Shown here piece by piece: positions 24,844-38,460 of a stretch of 64,000 nucleotides of DNA (position 1 is its first letter; the number at the start of each line of letters is the position of its first letter). Under the pieces are notes generated by a model. The model did no database searches and was not told the origin of the DNA. It saw only the letters and a program-made list of their open reading frames with translations. A program made the translations under genes and the position numbers. Source of the DNA: Ficedula albicollis (lineage: Eukaryota > Chordata > Aves > Passeriformes > Muscicapidae); contig NC_021671.1 of assembly GCF_000247815.1 (NCBI RefSeq), positions 22,911,874-22,975,873 on the forward strand, written 5' to 3'.

Positions 24844-27800
24844 CTTCACAGAAGAAAGAATTCAATCCATGCATTTAGAAGGAATTACACATGTACATGA
24901 ATATGTGCCTATGTAATTCTCAAGGGAACCTATGGCAAAGTAAAATGCTTACTCCTTTTCTTTGTATCACTTCAAATATGAGTACACATTAGGCTGATGA
25001 CAGATTTTAATTATTTTTAACTTATACAATGTCAATAACATAACCACTGTCTAACTACTTTGGTATGTATATTAGGCTATGCATTACCCCATACTTCTAT
25101 CCATTCTATGATCTAAAATACATAAATGCTACTCATGATTGCAGTTTATGGTATAGGGGGTGGACACTTTTGCTGCAAAGTTTATCATGAAATGAACCAA
25201 GATGCTTATGTAATGTATTACACTTGTGCTGTTGTAACCTTGACATAAATGCATATTGTTAATTTTGTAGCAAAGAATGTCAAATGACAGCTCATTCTTT
25301 TAATTCATTTTCACATATCCTCCTGCACTGACCTTGCTTTGAAAGAAGAAACTTTTAAGCAAAATAATAATTAGCTGTCAGAGGTATGTGTCAAAGACTT
25401 TGCTCCTTAACATCTATTTAATCACTGCTGACTTACAAGAACCAGATTTCTGTTAATATCTTCTGATTAAATTTTTCAAATGTTCAGTTCAATACAAAAT
25501 TTTATTGTCAGATTATGTTAAAGTAATGGAAATGTGTTGCTTCCTAATTCTAAGAAACTTTTTAGAGACTTTTGGAATTAAATCCATTTCACTGACTTAT
25601 AACTTTAAATTTCATTATACAGAGCTGTGTGTTTTTCATGTAGTTCCTTCAGTGAAATAATGCTGTTGCTACCTCTGTGGGATCCTTTGGTTAGTGTTAC
25701 ACTCTAATCTCAATAAAACAGGATCTACATCACTTCCAATCCACTGAGAGCACCACTCCACAGACAGAAAAGTCAGAACACATGGAAATTTTCTCTGTGC
25801 CTCTTTTTGTTTTCCCCAGACTATAAAGTTTTCTTGGGAGAAACAGAAACAGATCTTACTGACAAAAGGGTCACCAGTCTTCTGTGTGGACAGCAGCAGA
25901 GATGGCAGATTTTGGAGCTTGTACACCACCACAGAGTGGGAACCTCTCTGCCTTCTGAGCTGCCAGGAGGGTTCTTGCATTCTCTCTACAGCAGCTTCAC
26001 ACATACAGTGATATAAAATGAAAGAGCTGCCCATCTTACAGATGTGGTACAAAGTAAGTTCACCCCAGCAAAGTAAAGAAAAAACAAAAGGTCTCTAAGA
26101 TGCTTTAATTAATTTAATCCCACCTTTCAGTGTGCTTTACCATGTTTCTGGTGTTAAACAATTTCCTGCAAATTTCTGTTCATAGAGAACATTACAAGTT
26201 GTAATGTCTGTATTTTTTCTTGTAAATATTTCTGTAGATTGCCAGATCTTCTAGGTTTTCAGTTAGGTGGCTTTTAAAGTGTGTTCTCTGTTTATACCAT
26301 GATATAGAAATGATTAAATATATTCTGCTAATAACATCACTCTTTGAATTTGTAATTGAGACACACTGAAAACAACTCTGATGTGATAGCTTCTTGATCC
26401 TGATGTCTGTTCCTATGTCCTGATCAGAACAACAAAGAAATCCAGGCAGGGATATGGACCTTGGTCAGAAAATCACCTTGTTTTTTTTTATAAATGCTCT
26501 TTCAGATCATGTTGTAAATTTTACCAGAAAACAGACAGTACATTCAGTTGTGGTGTGTGAGGTTTTTTCTGAGTGCAGACAGAAAGACAAAAACTTTTTC
26601 AATCATATGTCATAAGGATCTTTGGTGCCTTTAGTTAATATCCCAGTGATGACAAAAAGAAAATGAAAACATATTTTTTTGCTTGACATATTTCCAAAAT
26701 CTTTTATTTTCTTTCTTTTTTTTTTTCCATTTTTTATTTTTTCATTTAGGAAGTCTCAACCCTGCTATGATTGATAGCAGATCTGTGGATCTAACAGGCA
26801 CTAGGGTTTAATCTGCAATTTAATTTAACTTTCATCAATTTTCTTGATGTCAGTAAGAAAACCCTTAGTTATTAGTTAAAGTGTCATAACTAGGTTGAGA
26901 CTGGTTAAAGGAGAATGAACCAGGTCAATCTGCTGAAAAGAGAAGAATTGCACTTGTCATGGCAGCGACACGACCAGAGGAGATGGCAGAGATTTGCCAC
27001 AGCTATGCCCATTAGTGGAACTCTACTGGCTTCCAAAGGAAAGATTATCAAAATCAAATTGGATATTTTCTGAAGATAACTGGCACAAGTATTTAGTACA
27101 CAGCATCCAGTAAACCAAGTATATATAAAGGGTGTGGAAGACCCACACCAAAGGCCTTTTTCCCATAACAATTTTCAAGAAGGAGAACCTTACTCCTGAT
27201 AGAACAGTACCCAAGTGCCCACATATGGCCTGGAAAACACCAGATCAGAAAAGAAAACTGGAATCAGGTGAAAATGTATGTCCACCACACTCATATATCT
27301 CAAAAAAATCTGTCTTAATCTTGATTAAATCCTTCATTACTCATTCTCATTACTTGCTCTCACCACTCATTCCCACTGACAACTCCTTATAGGATAACTG
27401 CATGTTTGCAAGCCAATTATGTACTGCACTGGGAACAGTATTCAGCACCTACGGTATCCCTCTTTTTTAGCATAATTTTTTAATGTCTGTCCTTTTTTTT
27501 TCTTTTTATCTGCATCACAGAAGTTCAGGGTTTTCAAGTCAGGACTTGAGAGAGCTTGCTCATTATTCATAAGTGCTTTTATTTTAAAACCTGTGCATGA
27601 TGGTAAGGTAATTCACAGATCTCTCCCAGCTTTATTCTTGTGCCAACAAGTATTTGTATAAGGAAACAATTTTCACCTCTCTGAGGCTGGGTTAGCTGTA
27701 ACATGGTGGGAGGTGCTACTGTTGTTAATAGTCCATACTGATTGCATTATTCTGGTCCTTATTTTTCTAGTCTCTATGCACCTGCAAGGTAAATGCTTAG

Positions 27801-30800
27801 TAAATGCATTAGTAAGAGCAGGACTTCAGTTGACAGGGCTGGGCAACCACCAACCACATGAAGTATCTTTTTTACCTGTGATGTTGCAGAAAATTACAAA
27901 AATGTTCAGAAGTAAGGATAAATACACACACCTTCAGAATCTGTCATTTTGTTCGACAAAAAAATATTTATTTTGATTGGAAGATAACTTTTTAAATAGA
28001 TGTTATTATTAGTTACTCCTCGCCACACTTACCTGCTATAATCTTGGACCCTAGAAGAAGCTAAATATTTTTCTTTTCTCTGTTCCCACAGAACTTCACC
28101 AGGCCAAACCTCCAGCACTATTTCCTAAATAGAGAGATGTCATCTCACACTTTTCCCTCAAAGCAGGTTGAAACACCTCCAGGAAAACTTCCTCAGGAAG
28201 GATGGCACTTGTCTGATTTCCCTTTCTATATGTTATTCTCACAGTCTACCAAGAGTAGCAAACACATTTGTGGTAGCTTTCATTCTCCATCCTGCAGAGT
28301 GCAGCAGCAGTCACCAGGGAATGGCAGGAGCAGAAGTAATAGATTATATTTAAGGCTGAGCCTGAGACTTGTATCCATGTCTGCCATTACTCACAGAGGT
28401 GGATTTTATGATGTTGCCATTTCATAATTTTCTGGTTTGAGAACTCGATGCTGTAGATGTTGTTTCCACTTTTAGTAGCCTCTGGAGTGCCCCAGATATT
28501 ACTTTATGTTATTGATAGCAGATGTGGCCATAGTCTCTGTGGTATATGAACATTTCTGGTGAAACTGCTATCATTTACTGTTAAATCTAATTTGAGAAAA
28601 GAAATCAACTGTTACACACTGTGTATGTATTAGAAAAATAAAGGAATCAAACACTAATAACTCAAAATAATGGAAGTAGTGGGTTTCCTTCTGTGGATTC
28701 CCAGACAGTTCAATTGCAAGTCGTCTAAATTGTGCCCGAGCTCTCCAGACACCAGAGGTGCTCAAAAGGTCCCAGTGTGAATTTTTCTGCTGTGAAACAC
28801 AATGAAGTAATGTTCTAAAAAACAATGGAACCAATCTATTTCAAAAATTTTAACACAGTAATAAAAACATATTTTATTTCCTTTATGGTTGAAGCACAGC
28901 TGTCACTACCATATAGAGACTCATCTGGGGAGTCCACAACAGTCTTATGCTCTAATGGAGAAGTTTCTGCACTAAATCATATGAATTATCAACAATAGGT
29001 GCATGCAAACTTTTTGACTTTGAATTCTTACATACCCTTCCTTATAGTACTTCAAAGCCTTTTAAAAGGCTTAACAAGTATCTGAATCCAATCCATTTAC
29101 TTCTAGTTTCACTTTGCAATAATCTTGAGAAAAAGGAGCAGAGTTATTAATTATTGACTTTTCCCAAGAGAAGGCGGTCTTCCTGATGATGAAAATTAGG
29201 TATGAACTAGTCCAAATCTAAGTGTACCCCAACACCACTAGAGTTTCATCTGTGATTAGACCTGAAATTAGACCAAGCCTTTAATGAAGGTCTGAAATAT
29301 TCAAATAACATTTTATTTTTATGTATGCAAATTTGCCTTATGGGTTCCAGATGGAACTGGAAATTATGAAATACCAACAGGGTTTGTTGCAATATTTCAT
29401 AACCGAAAAGCAGAACAGCTCTAAATTTCCCAATAAAATATTTTCTTGTAAGATCTCAAGATATCTTCTAAAACTCAAACTATCCAGAGTTCAACCCAAT
29501 TCTGTCTAGTCATCAAAATTTTCTATATTTAGATGAATGGAACTAAAGAAGAACATATAGAGGTTTACCTGTTTTAATGAAAGCCCATGTCAAATGTGCT
29601 TTCAGTGGAAACCAGGATGCAAAGAGAAAAAATGAAACACAGAAGACTTGGAAAGATGTGCACTGGGGGAGCAGTGAGTATACTAAATATTAGTTTAGTG
29701 ATAGAGCTTGGTAGATTTAAGGAGGAAAAATTTTCTGTGTGTTGCGATGGTTTAAATCCCCATCAAAATTATTAAGATTTTTTGTGACCTTTTTTAGATT
29801 CCAGATCATGTGATTAGGGAACAGAAAGAAATAAAAAGAGATATAGAAAAGTACTGCTATCTGCCTTGCAATCAATCAGCTATTACTGAACAAAAACATT
29901 TAAGATTCAAAACCACACCTATGAAATCATTTTCCAGAACTAAATTATCAATATGGCCCTTAAAATTCTTGTCCTAAGTGCTAGCAGCTGCTAAAAGAAC
30001 TTAAGCTTGAAAATCCCATTAATGATTTACCTTATTTCATGATCTGAGAATGAAGAAATTTTTCAAAATATGTGAATAACTTTCTACTTTCTTTAGTCAA
30101 GGAACTGGAAAAAAACCCCAAAATATTAAATGCAATAGCAGAGCTTTGTTGCCTTTGTAGGGTACATCAACCTAGTTATCCAAAAGTGAGGAGGTATGTG
30201 GGAATATAAACAAACCAGAGTTAATTTGGTGCATGCAACCTTGTTAAACATTTAAAAAATGTGATAAAGCATTTTACCTTGGAAGTGAATCAAGGAATGA
30301 ATGTAAACGTTTTAAAAAATAGGAATGCCACATTCCCAAGAATATTTTAATAGAACACGACTGTGTAATTTGCTCTTCATAACTCTTAATTCCCTTTCTG
30401 CTTTGTCTGGAAACTGGACTACCTCCCATTTGCTCTTTGAAACTTGGAATAATTAAAAATCCATTATACTTCCCTCTTTCCAATGACAGTACATAAATTA
30501 AGCTTCAGCAGTGTTGAAACACACACAAGAATTGATATGACCCTTTCAAAGTGTCACTTATCTGCAATGCAAATTTCTTCTGGGTGATCACAAATTCAGC
30601 AAATATTTTTTTTTCATTTAGAACTCAATCTTTTACAGCTAAGTAGTGTTCATTTGTTGATTCACAGTTCAGAAGTTACTGAGCTGTTTATTTTTGTTAA
30701 TCGAATGCACCACACTTCTCTAGATATTTCTATATTCCAGAACTCCCAGTAGTCAGCCTCAAGGATGCCTCAGTGCCTCTCAGCACACTGAGCTGCAAAA

Positions 30801-33800
30801 ATATGCAGTCAGGCTTTTACTTTAAAAAGTGTCCTCTTTTAGTAACTCAAGAAGAAATAATAAGCAGCAAGTTCTGCTAAAGTGCATGTAGTATTTTCCT
30901 TCTGTCCTCTTTTGTGTTTACATATTTTTATTTTAGGTAAAAATTAATTTAGACCAGTGCTCCACAGATGTCTTTGGCTCAAACCTCATACCCCTAAAAA
31001 GGAAAAAGTAGTTGTAGAGGTAGCGTGGGTCAGATGTAACATTTTGCAAGCATTTGAATATTTTTCTGATTAGTGCTTTACATTTTAAATTTTATTCTGT
31101 GAAAAAAATGTGTTCTAAGATTTTCTGAAGATGCCTGAATAGACTTTCCACTTCTTATTCTCAAGCATTGTTACAAGGTGTATATTGAAAAAGGTATTGG
31201 AAATGCTGGCTGGAAGCAGCCTCTAGCCTCTTCCTCATATAGTGGAACCTTTTGTTCAAAGCATAAAAGTAAAATGTTGAAAATTTGTTAATTCTTTGCA
31301 TAATTTTTCCCTTGTGTTGAATAATGTAGGCTTGTGGGAAAAAGAGGAATTTGAAAAAGTAGGCATAAACTCCATGAATTTTTGCATTAAAAAGAAAAAA
31401 AGAAAAACTCTGGATGCTTAACTTCATGACTGCTAACTATGACTGCTTTTAAATTACTTTGTGTTTTTGCAAAATATGTGAGCAAATTTATCTCAGCATG
31501 AAAGGGAAACACAATCAAGTCTTTTCTTTTCCCTTATTTCTTTCAGTCATTGGCTTGAATGTCCCCCATGGGGTTTTATGATTGAAGTTTTCACATTACT
31601 TGCTGATGGCTTGAACTGCTTGTGCTACTGCTGCACAGTAAGATGAGTAGAGACAAAGGGCAAATCCAAGGGTGTAGACATTCACTTTAGAGGCACTCAC
31701 ATCACTGCTGTGTCTCTGAAAACATTAATGTTTGGAAAGTTTACTCCACATTTATTTTAACAGCTAGAAGTCCATTTATTTAGTTTAGTTCAGTTTTTAA
31801 TTAAATTCTAAGTTCTTTAAAAGCAGACCATTATTTCATTTATTGTATGAATCAGGAGAATTTTAATTCTCTTTTTCTCCTTTTTATGCATCTACTTTCC
31901 ATCCTCATCATAGTTAATGTACTGATGTATTTTTTACAACACTCTTAGGCATCTTTAATTTGTGCCCATTTCTTTTAAAGAAATTTCCTCCTCTTCATTT
32001 TTGGATTTTGTTTTCATAGTTGAACTGACTGTGAGGTACCAGATTCATCTTGTATGTTTGAGCATATGATGCTATTGGCTGATTCAGGATACCATAGGTA
32101 AGATTTGCTTTAATTTAGAAATTCATAAGTCTTAAGTAGTAACATTGTTTTTTGTGTTCTTTTCTAGGAAAAACTTGCCAGAGTAAATGTAAAGCTCTAG
32201 CTCTATGTCTTAATTTACTGGAGCTAAGTGAATGAAGTAGGAAATTCCAGGTTGTGATTAATCTTACTGATTAGCTAAAATAGGCCAGATGAATAGAAGT
32301 CTAGAAAGGTCTCATTTTCTCCATTGAGTGCAGAAGGAGCTAATAAGAGTCAGCACAACTTTAAATATTTTTTTATGGGCATCTAAATGTAGGTTAGAAT
32401 AGTCTTGCCAGAGATGAGTAAGGTAAAATTACTTGGAAGCAATGAAGTCTGTGTGGGTGTTTTGTTTCATTTTTCAAAATTCTCTTTGGAATTAGAAGGA
32501 AATTATTTGAGTTAAGAATACTTAGTGAAGCACCAGAAAACTACTTAGGCAGGTTATAAAATACCAGTTACTGGATTTTATGACAGGCTAGAAAAATATT
32601 TGTTCAGAATAAATTGAAGGACAGAGAAAGCAAAAGCTTCTTATAATTCAGATAAGATATATAAGGGAAAGATGAAAAAAATATGTGGGCATGTGTGGGC
32701 ACTCTTGCACTGCTATAAGGGGCAATATGCACATATTTCTGCTATTCTTGTCTTATAATATGAGAGTAAAAAGACTGAGAAAAGGATCATCATCCTTTGC
32801 TCATTGGATACAATGAAATATTTTCTGCTGGAAATGTATGAGGAGCACCACGTTATTTTCTACATTCCTGAGTAGGTCTTCCTTTCTATTACTTAAAGCT
32901 TCTCAGTGAACCAATATGTTGAACAAACAAAAACACCTTGAAAATGGAGACAACATGAATCTTTTAATCTACTCACCATCCTACACTTCTGGGATGAAGA
33001 AAATACCGAATTTTATCCCTCAAGAAACTAGGACATCCTGAAACTTGTTTCTATTATGATCTCAAAGCTGCAGCATGGGTGTGGGGAAAGGAGGAAATGA
33101 ATGGGGATTTAGATAAGTATCAGAAACCGGCAGGCTGTTAGACAGTCCTGATGGAGCATGTCCAATGACAAACTGGACTGTACTGCACTTTCTGCCTAAT
33201 CACTCAGTCAAAATACTTATAAGCGCCTATAGCACAGAAAATCTACAGAAAATAATGGAAACAGAGCAAGGGATAGTTTGTAAAGAGGTTATAAATTGGT
33301 TTCTGTTTGCCAGTTTAAGGTGTTCACTCTGGGATTACACAGAGCAAATGATTTTTCTCAGCCCTAGCTTAGCAATTTTTGAAGTGGTGACAGGGTGGCA
33401 GGGAGAGGATAAGGCAAACTTTGTGAGATAATAAGTACTACAAGGACTTTGGGAAGAAAGGACATAAAAGAACTTTTAAATGTGAACATTCCAGGGAGCA
33501 CCAGAAGAAGACATAAAAGATACTACCCCCCCAGTCTTTCCAGCTGAATGTTTGAAAAGAGAGAAAAATATTTTCTTAGCACTATTTCTTGGTTGTGTCT
33601 GTGAGTTTATAGGAACTTGTCACACTCCCCAATATATAATGCCAAGATTCACAGATATTTCATGTGCTTTATAAAGTAGTTGTCTTCTGTAGAGAGTAAT
33701 CCAATTTTTCAGTTTCAGGGCTACTTTGCTGCCAGTTGAAACCAGGTATCTCCTGAGAAATTATTTTAAGCAAACAAAGGCAACAGACAAAATATCAACA

Positions 33801-35661
33801 AAAACAGAATCAGTAAAAGCAGACTCTGCATGCTCTGCAAAATATGTCCTCTTGGGTAATAAAAGAACCCCAGCCACGAATTCCTCTGGCTCCAATTCCT
33901 TTCTAACTTTGTTTTTTCCCTATGCTTTTGTATGCCTTTCTTCTTTCCCCTGTGATTGTTCCCTACAAGTAGCTGTTAAAAGATATTTTAAGTACAGACA
34001 GAGATTGCCTGTAGCAATGACTAAATGAGACTGTCACATAGGAAGGCTGTAAATGCACACAAATAATAAAGCAAAGTCTAGGACTTTGGCTACCACCACC
34101 TGCTCATAATAAGCTCTCATGGCCTCTGGCAAAGCAAGAAACTGAAGATGAAACAATACTTTCAATTGCATAAGGGGGTTGTTTTTCCTGGGTGGCACTA
34201 TGCAAAAGGTGTGTCACAAGAATCATGTGGGGTGGATGGAGAAAAGACACGATGGGAATTCTGGTCACTGTGAAATCTCCTTGATAAAATTCAAAGAAGG
34301 CTGTAAAGAAATCTCAAAAAAAAAGTGCAAGCATTTGCTCCATTTAAAACTGAATGGTGCAGTTTCCTGATCCAGTGCTGGAAGGAAGAACAGGGCACTT
34401 CCAGCAGTGTAGAGACAGAATGACTTTGCTCCTTCATCTGTGGGTACAGCTTAGACTTCTTGGTACAAAGATGTGCTGTTTGCTCATGAGCAAAGGAATG
34501 GCCAGGAGAGTATCAAAACATTTAAAAACAAAAAAAAAAAAAAAGAGAACTTATGTAAATTGTTATTATCATTAGTCAGTCCTTTCAAGTCTCCCTTCTT
34601 CATGTGATGTTTGCCCTGCCCCACTGGACACTATCTCATCTCCAAGAAATTTCAGCAGCTCTGCCCTACTTCTGTCATAAGAGGTACAGATGTTTTCCAT
34701 TGGCCACAGCTGGCCAGTCCAGAGTTTACATCTGACTCTCTCTTCTTAAGGAAATACATTAATTTAATGTTTGACCAGCTTGATATTTCTTTTGTCAATC
34801 AGATTTCTTAATCTGAGGATGCCTACTGTGGTAGAAAAACTGATACATAAGCATTGTGATCAAACAGCGCAAAACTGGACATCCTTGGTCAGCAGTCCAA
34901 TGTAAAGAATCAAATCCACAATTCCTCATCACAAAAGATTGCCATCTTCCAACATGCATTTTGTAACTAGAGAACTAAGCATTTTGCATGGTGGGTATGT
35001 GCATACACAACAGTCATTAGTAGCACTCTATTCAGAACACATTATGTGTCTTTTGACTGCACATTTGAACATTTTCATCCATAAAGCATCACATCGGTCT
35101 TGTGTAGAGCTTTTCTAGTTCTTAGATGATCTACAACCACTTGTTCTCCAACTATTTGAGTGTCTCACATTTTCAAGCATTTTTCAGATATTAGCACTTT
35201 GATTTAGCACAAGCATTAAATGAGGGCAACAGGACATTATTATTGTTCAAAGACTACCCTTATCAGAAATGTCTGGATGAGGACAAGCAGTAGTATCTGA
35301 AACATTTTTGAAACATCTTTTGATGCTTCGGACTTGACTTGTGATAAGCTGAAATAAAAACCTGACACTGATACCAGAAAACTCTGTGTCTCATTAAGCT
35401 TCCTACCTGGCAGGTCTTTCCCCAAAAGAAATGTAGCCATGTCAAAAACTGCAGGGGAGGGCTTGAGCTCCCCAGCCATCTGAGGGCTGCCTCAGCTGAA
35501 CAGCAAACAGCTCCAGACCTGTGTCTTCCAAGGGGCACCACATGTCTGCAACCAAACTCAAGTGGGAAACAACTTGGTTGAGAATGTCAGAAACCTGGTC
35601 TCATAACAACAGAGGCATGTCCTGCCAGATGCCTTGTAGAGTCCTGCTGGGCTTCTGAATG
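24844..35661. other. 10.8-kb AT-rich DNA, nothing recognised
   Basis: The longest stretch without an identifiable repeat. It holds a T-rich tract (26701-26750) and an A15 run (34530-34544). The largest open frames are 127 (25669-26052, -), 100 (33726-34028, +) and 96 codons (28137-28427, +). None shows a recognisable domain or codon-use signal. A conserved non-coding element or a small exon here could easily escape visual reading. Confidence 0.45.
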
Positions 35662-36659
35662 GTGGGGAAAGAAAAAAAAAAAAAGGTAAATAAATACACT
35701 CTCCAAAGCTATAAATTCATGGCATAAAAAGGAGCTGTCAGTCACAGCTGATTGAGCACCTCTTCAGAGAACAAACTCTCTCACTTCCCTGACATGCTTT
35801 GATGAACAGTGAAATAGTTAACAGTCTTGACATTTATAGATTCTCTAGAAGTACACTTGCTAGACCATACTGTTTCATGGAGGACTCAGTCATGCCTTTG
35901 CTGTCAGCTTCTACTCACAAGCCTGTAAAGCATTGGCATGGGAAGATTTTACAAAATTAGAGAAGAATTAATGATTATTTTAAATGCCTCTAGCAGAAAC
36001 ATTTTGCATACTTAAATGTATATGCAGTGGTTTTCTGCTATAAAAGGAGAGGTAATTCTTTTTGTTTGTTTGTTTTTATATCTTTGCCAGAGATTAATTC
36101 TCTTCGATCAGAACTATTCTGTAATCACATGAAAATATGAGACATTAGGAATGAAAACAAGTGGGGAAAAAAAAAAAAAAAAAGGTAAATAAATACACTC
36201 TCCAAAGCTATAAATTCATGGCATAAAAAGGAGCTGTCAGTCACAGCTGATTGAGCACCTCTTCAGAGAACAAACTCTCTCACTTCCCTGACATGCTTTG
36301 ATGAACAGTGAAATAGTTAACAGTCTTGACATTTATAGATTCTCTAGAAGTACACTTGCTAGACCATACTGTTTCATGGAGGACTCAGTCATGCCTTTGC
36401 TGTCAGCTTCTACTCACAAGCCTGTAAAGCATTGGCATGGGAAGATTTTACAAAATTAGAGAAGAATTAATGATTATTTTAAATGCCTCTAGCAGAAACA
36501 TTTTGCATACTTAAATGTATATGCAGTGGTTTTCTGCTATAAAAGGAGAGGTAATTCTTTTTGTTTGTTTGTTTTTATATCTTTGCCAGAGATTAATTCT
36601 CTTCGATCAGAACTATTCTGTAATCACATGAAAATATGAGACATTAGGAATGAAAAAAA
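35662..36659. repeat. 499-bp tandem duplication, two copies
   Basis: Copy 1 is 35662-36160 and copy 2 is 36161-36659. Each starts GTGGGGAAA then an A-rich run and GGTAAATAAATACACTCTCC. The copies appear identical over almost the whole unit, apart from one G in the A run and a change at the end (GAAAACAAG versus GAAAAAAAG). Confidence 0.94.
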
Positions 36660-37998
36660 GATCAAATTCTCATGTTCCATAATCTTAAATATCTGCTGGG
36701 AAAACAGCAAAACAAACAGCAAGAGGAAATAGAAATAATTGGTACCTAAATTGAAAAAGTGTGTATGTGTATGTGACCAAGAGAGACAGAAATCTTTAAT
36801 GAACACACAGCTATTCACTCCTAGCCCAACAGCTAATCCTGCCCCTAAATCTCTGAATCAATATTGTTCTTTTCAGAGTGAACCCAGTAACTCTGTTCCT
36901 CCCTTAACTGTTTCTCATGTAGCATCTGGGATTCCTTAACATCATTCCTAAGGCTGGAATGCTGCTCTGTGTCTCAGTTCTCACTCTGCTTTTTTAGAGT
37001 CTCTCCATTTGAGCTGGGTTGTTAAGAATCTCTCCTATCACTGTCAGACAGACAGATGATAGAGGAAGAAGTGTCATAATCCTAGTTTCTGCTGTATTGT
37101 TCCCTTTTTCAGTGGACAAAGAGAAGTGATCTCATGTATTCTTTGTAATGTCTCAGATTGGTTGTTCTTCCCCAGAGGTGTATTTAAAAAAAAAAAATCA
37201 AACCAGAGAGAAAGCGGTTTCTTCAGATGACACAACTTGTATGTATAATCTCCAAAAGGAGGATTATATTTTGAGGATTTGTCTGTACTTCTTAAGCACT
37301 GAAAATGATCAGCATATCCCTGTGTAGGTACAGGCAGTTCTCCATTAACTTAAACCTCTTTTTTCAGAGCTCTAATATCAGAGCTTTTGTAATACATGCT
37401 AGTTTTTAAGTACAGCCATCCAGGAAGCTATTGTTGGCTTGCTGGTTTTTTGTTTGGTTTGGTTTTTCTTTGGTTTTTTTTTGGTTTGTTGTTTTTTTTT
37501 TTAATAATATGGGATGATAATTAAATGCTTTTGACTGCATGTTTTGTGGTGATACTTACCTTTAACATCTGGACACCAAACAGTGCTGTTCTGCATAGCT
37601 ATTTGTGAAAGACAAAGTGGGTCAATCACTGCAGTGAAAACAGTGTTCACCTGACCAGACACTGATTAAACCTGATGATTAAGAAAATATTTTTAATAGA
37701 ATAATAGATATTAGATATTTAGATATTCTCTAGTGTTCTCCTAAAACCTGCATGAAATCTCAATGTCTTCTTTTTCAAACAGAATTTTAGGATAAAACCA
37801 ACACAATTTAGAAATTATTAAAAAAGTTTAGAAAAAGAAATAATTCATAGCCTTAGTTTATCTTGTGCCCGCTACAAACAAGCTGATATTCTAGTTATCT
37901 CATTTAATGCGTGTTCAGTACAAAGTGGAAAGTTTTTATTTAAAAGACCGTGTTACCACATTGCAGTCAAATGTACAAATAAATCTTTAAATATTGCA
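36660..37998. other. AT-rich DNA with T/G-rich stretch
   Basis: Contains an A12 run (37186-37197) and a T/G-rich simple stretch with TTTGG units (37445-37502). Nothing else recognised. Confidence 0.5.
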
Positions 37999-38172
37999 CA
38001 AAATCTCTTTTAATTCATCATTTTTGTAAGTGATGACTGAAATTTAGTCCCCAGTTAAAGGTCCCTTGTGCTTAATCATTCAAAATCTCTTTTAATTCAT
38101 CATTTTTGTAAGTGTTGACTGAAATCTGTGGAAGTTTAGTCCCCAGTTAAAGGTCCCTTGTGCTTGATCATT
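37999..38172. repeat. 82/92-bp tandem duplication
   Basis: Copy 1 is 37999-38080 and copy 2 is 38081-38172. Both begin CAAAATCTCTTTTAATTCAT and end CTTGATCATT or CTTAATCATT. Copy 2 carries an extra 10 bp inside GAAATCTGTGGAAGTTTAG. Its end overlaps the start of the next duplication (38155). Confidence 0.9.
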
Positions 38173-38460
38173 CGGTATACCCAGTGACACAGCACTGCAG
38201 AGGGATAAACCAGATCACAGTAGCTTTGCATGCTTTTAAACTGTATTGCAAAATCTGTCTATTAATTGTTATGTCATCACAAACTAATGTGGAGAGCCTC
38301 TACTCATCCCTTGTGCTTGATCATTCGGTATACCCAGTGACACAGCACTGCAGAGGGATAAACCAGATCACAGTAGCTTTGCATGCTTTTAAACTGTATT
38401 GCAAAATCTGTCTATTAATTGTTATGTCATTGCAGACTAATGTGGAGAGCCTCTACTCGT
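38155..38460. repeat. 153-bp tandem duplication, two copies
   Basis: Copies at 38155-38307 and 38308-38460, abutting, starting CCCTTGTGCTTGATCATTCG, with a few substitutions near the end. The unit length is a multiple of three, so the 100-codon frame at 38160-38462 is one 51-residue peptide read twice; this is a by-product of the duplication. Confidence 0.93.

Noticed and set aside
26701..26800. A 3' splice site: long pyrimidine tract ending TTTTTTCATTTAG at 26749.
   Set aside because: All three frames after it stop within about 20 codons, and no donor or recognisable peptide follows; T-rich tracts are common here.
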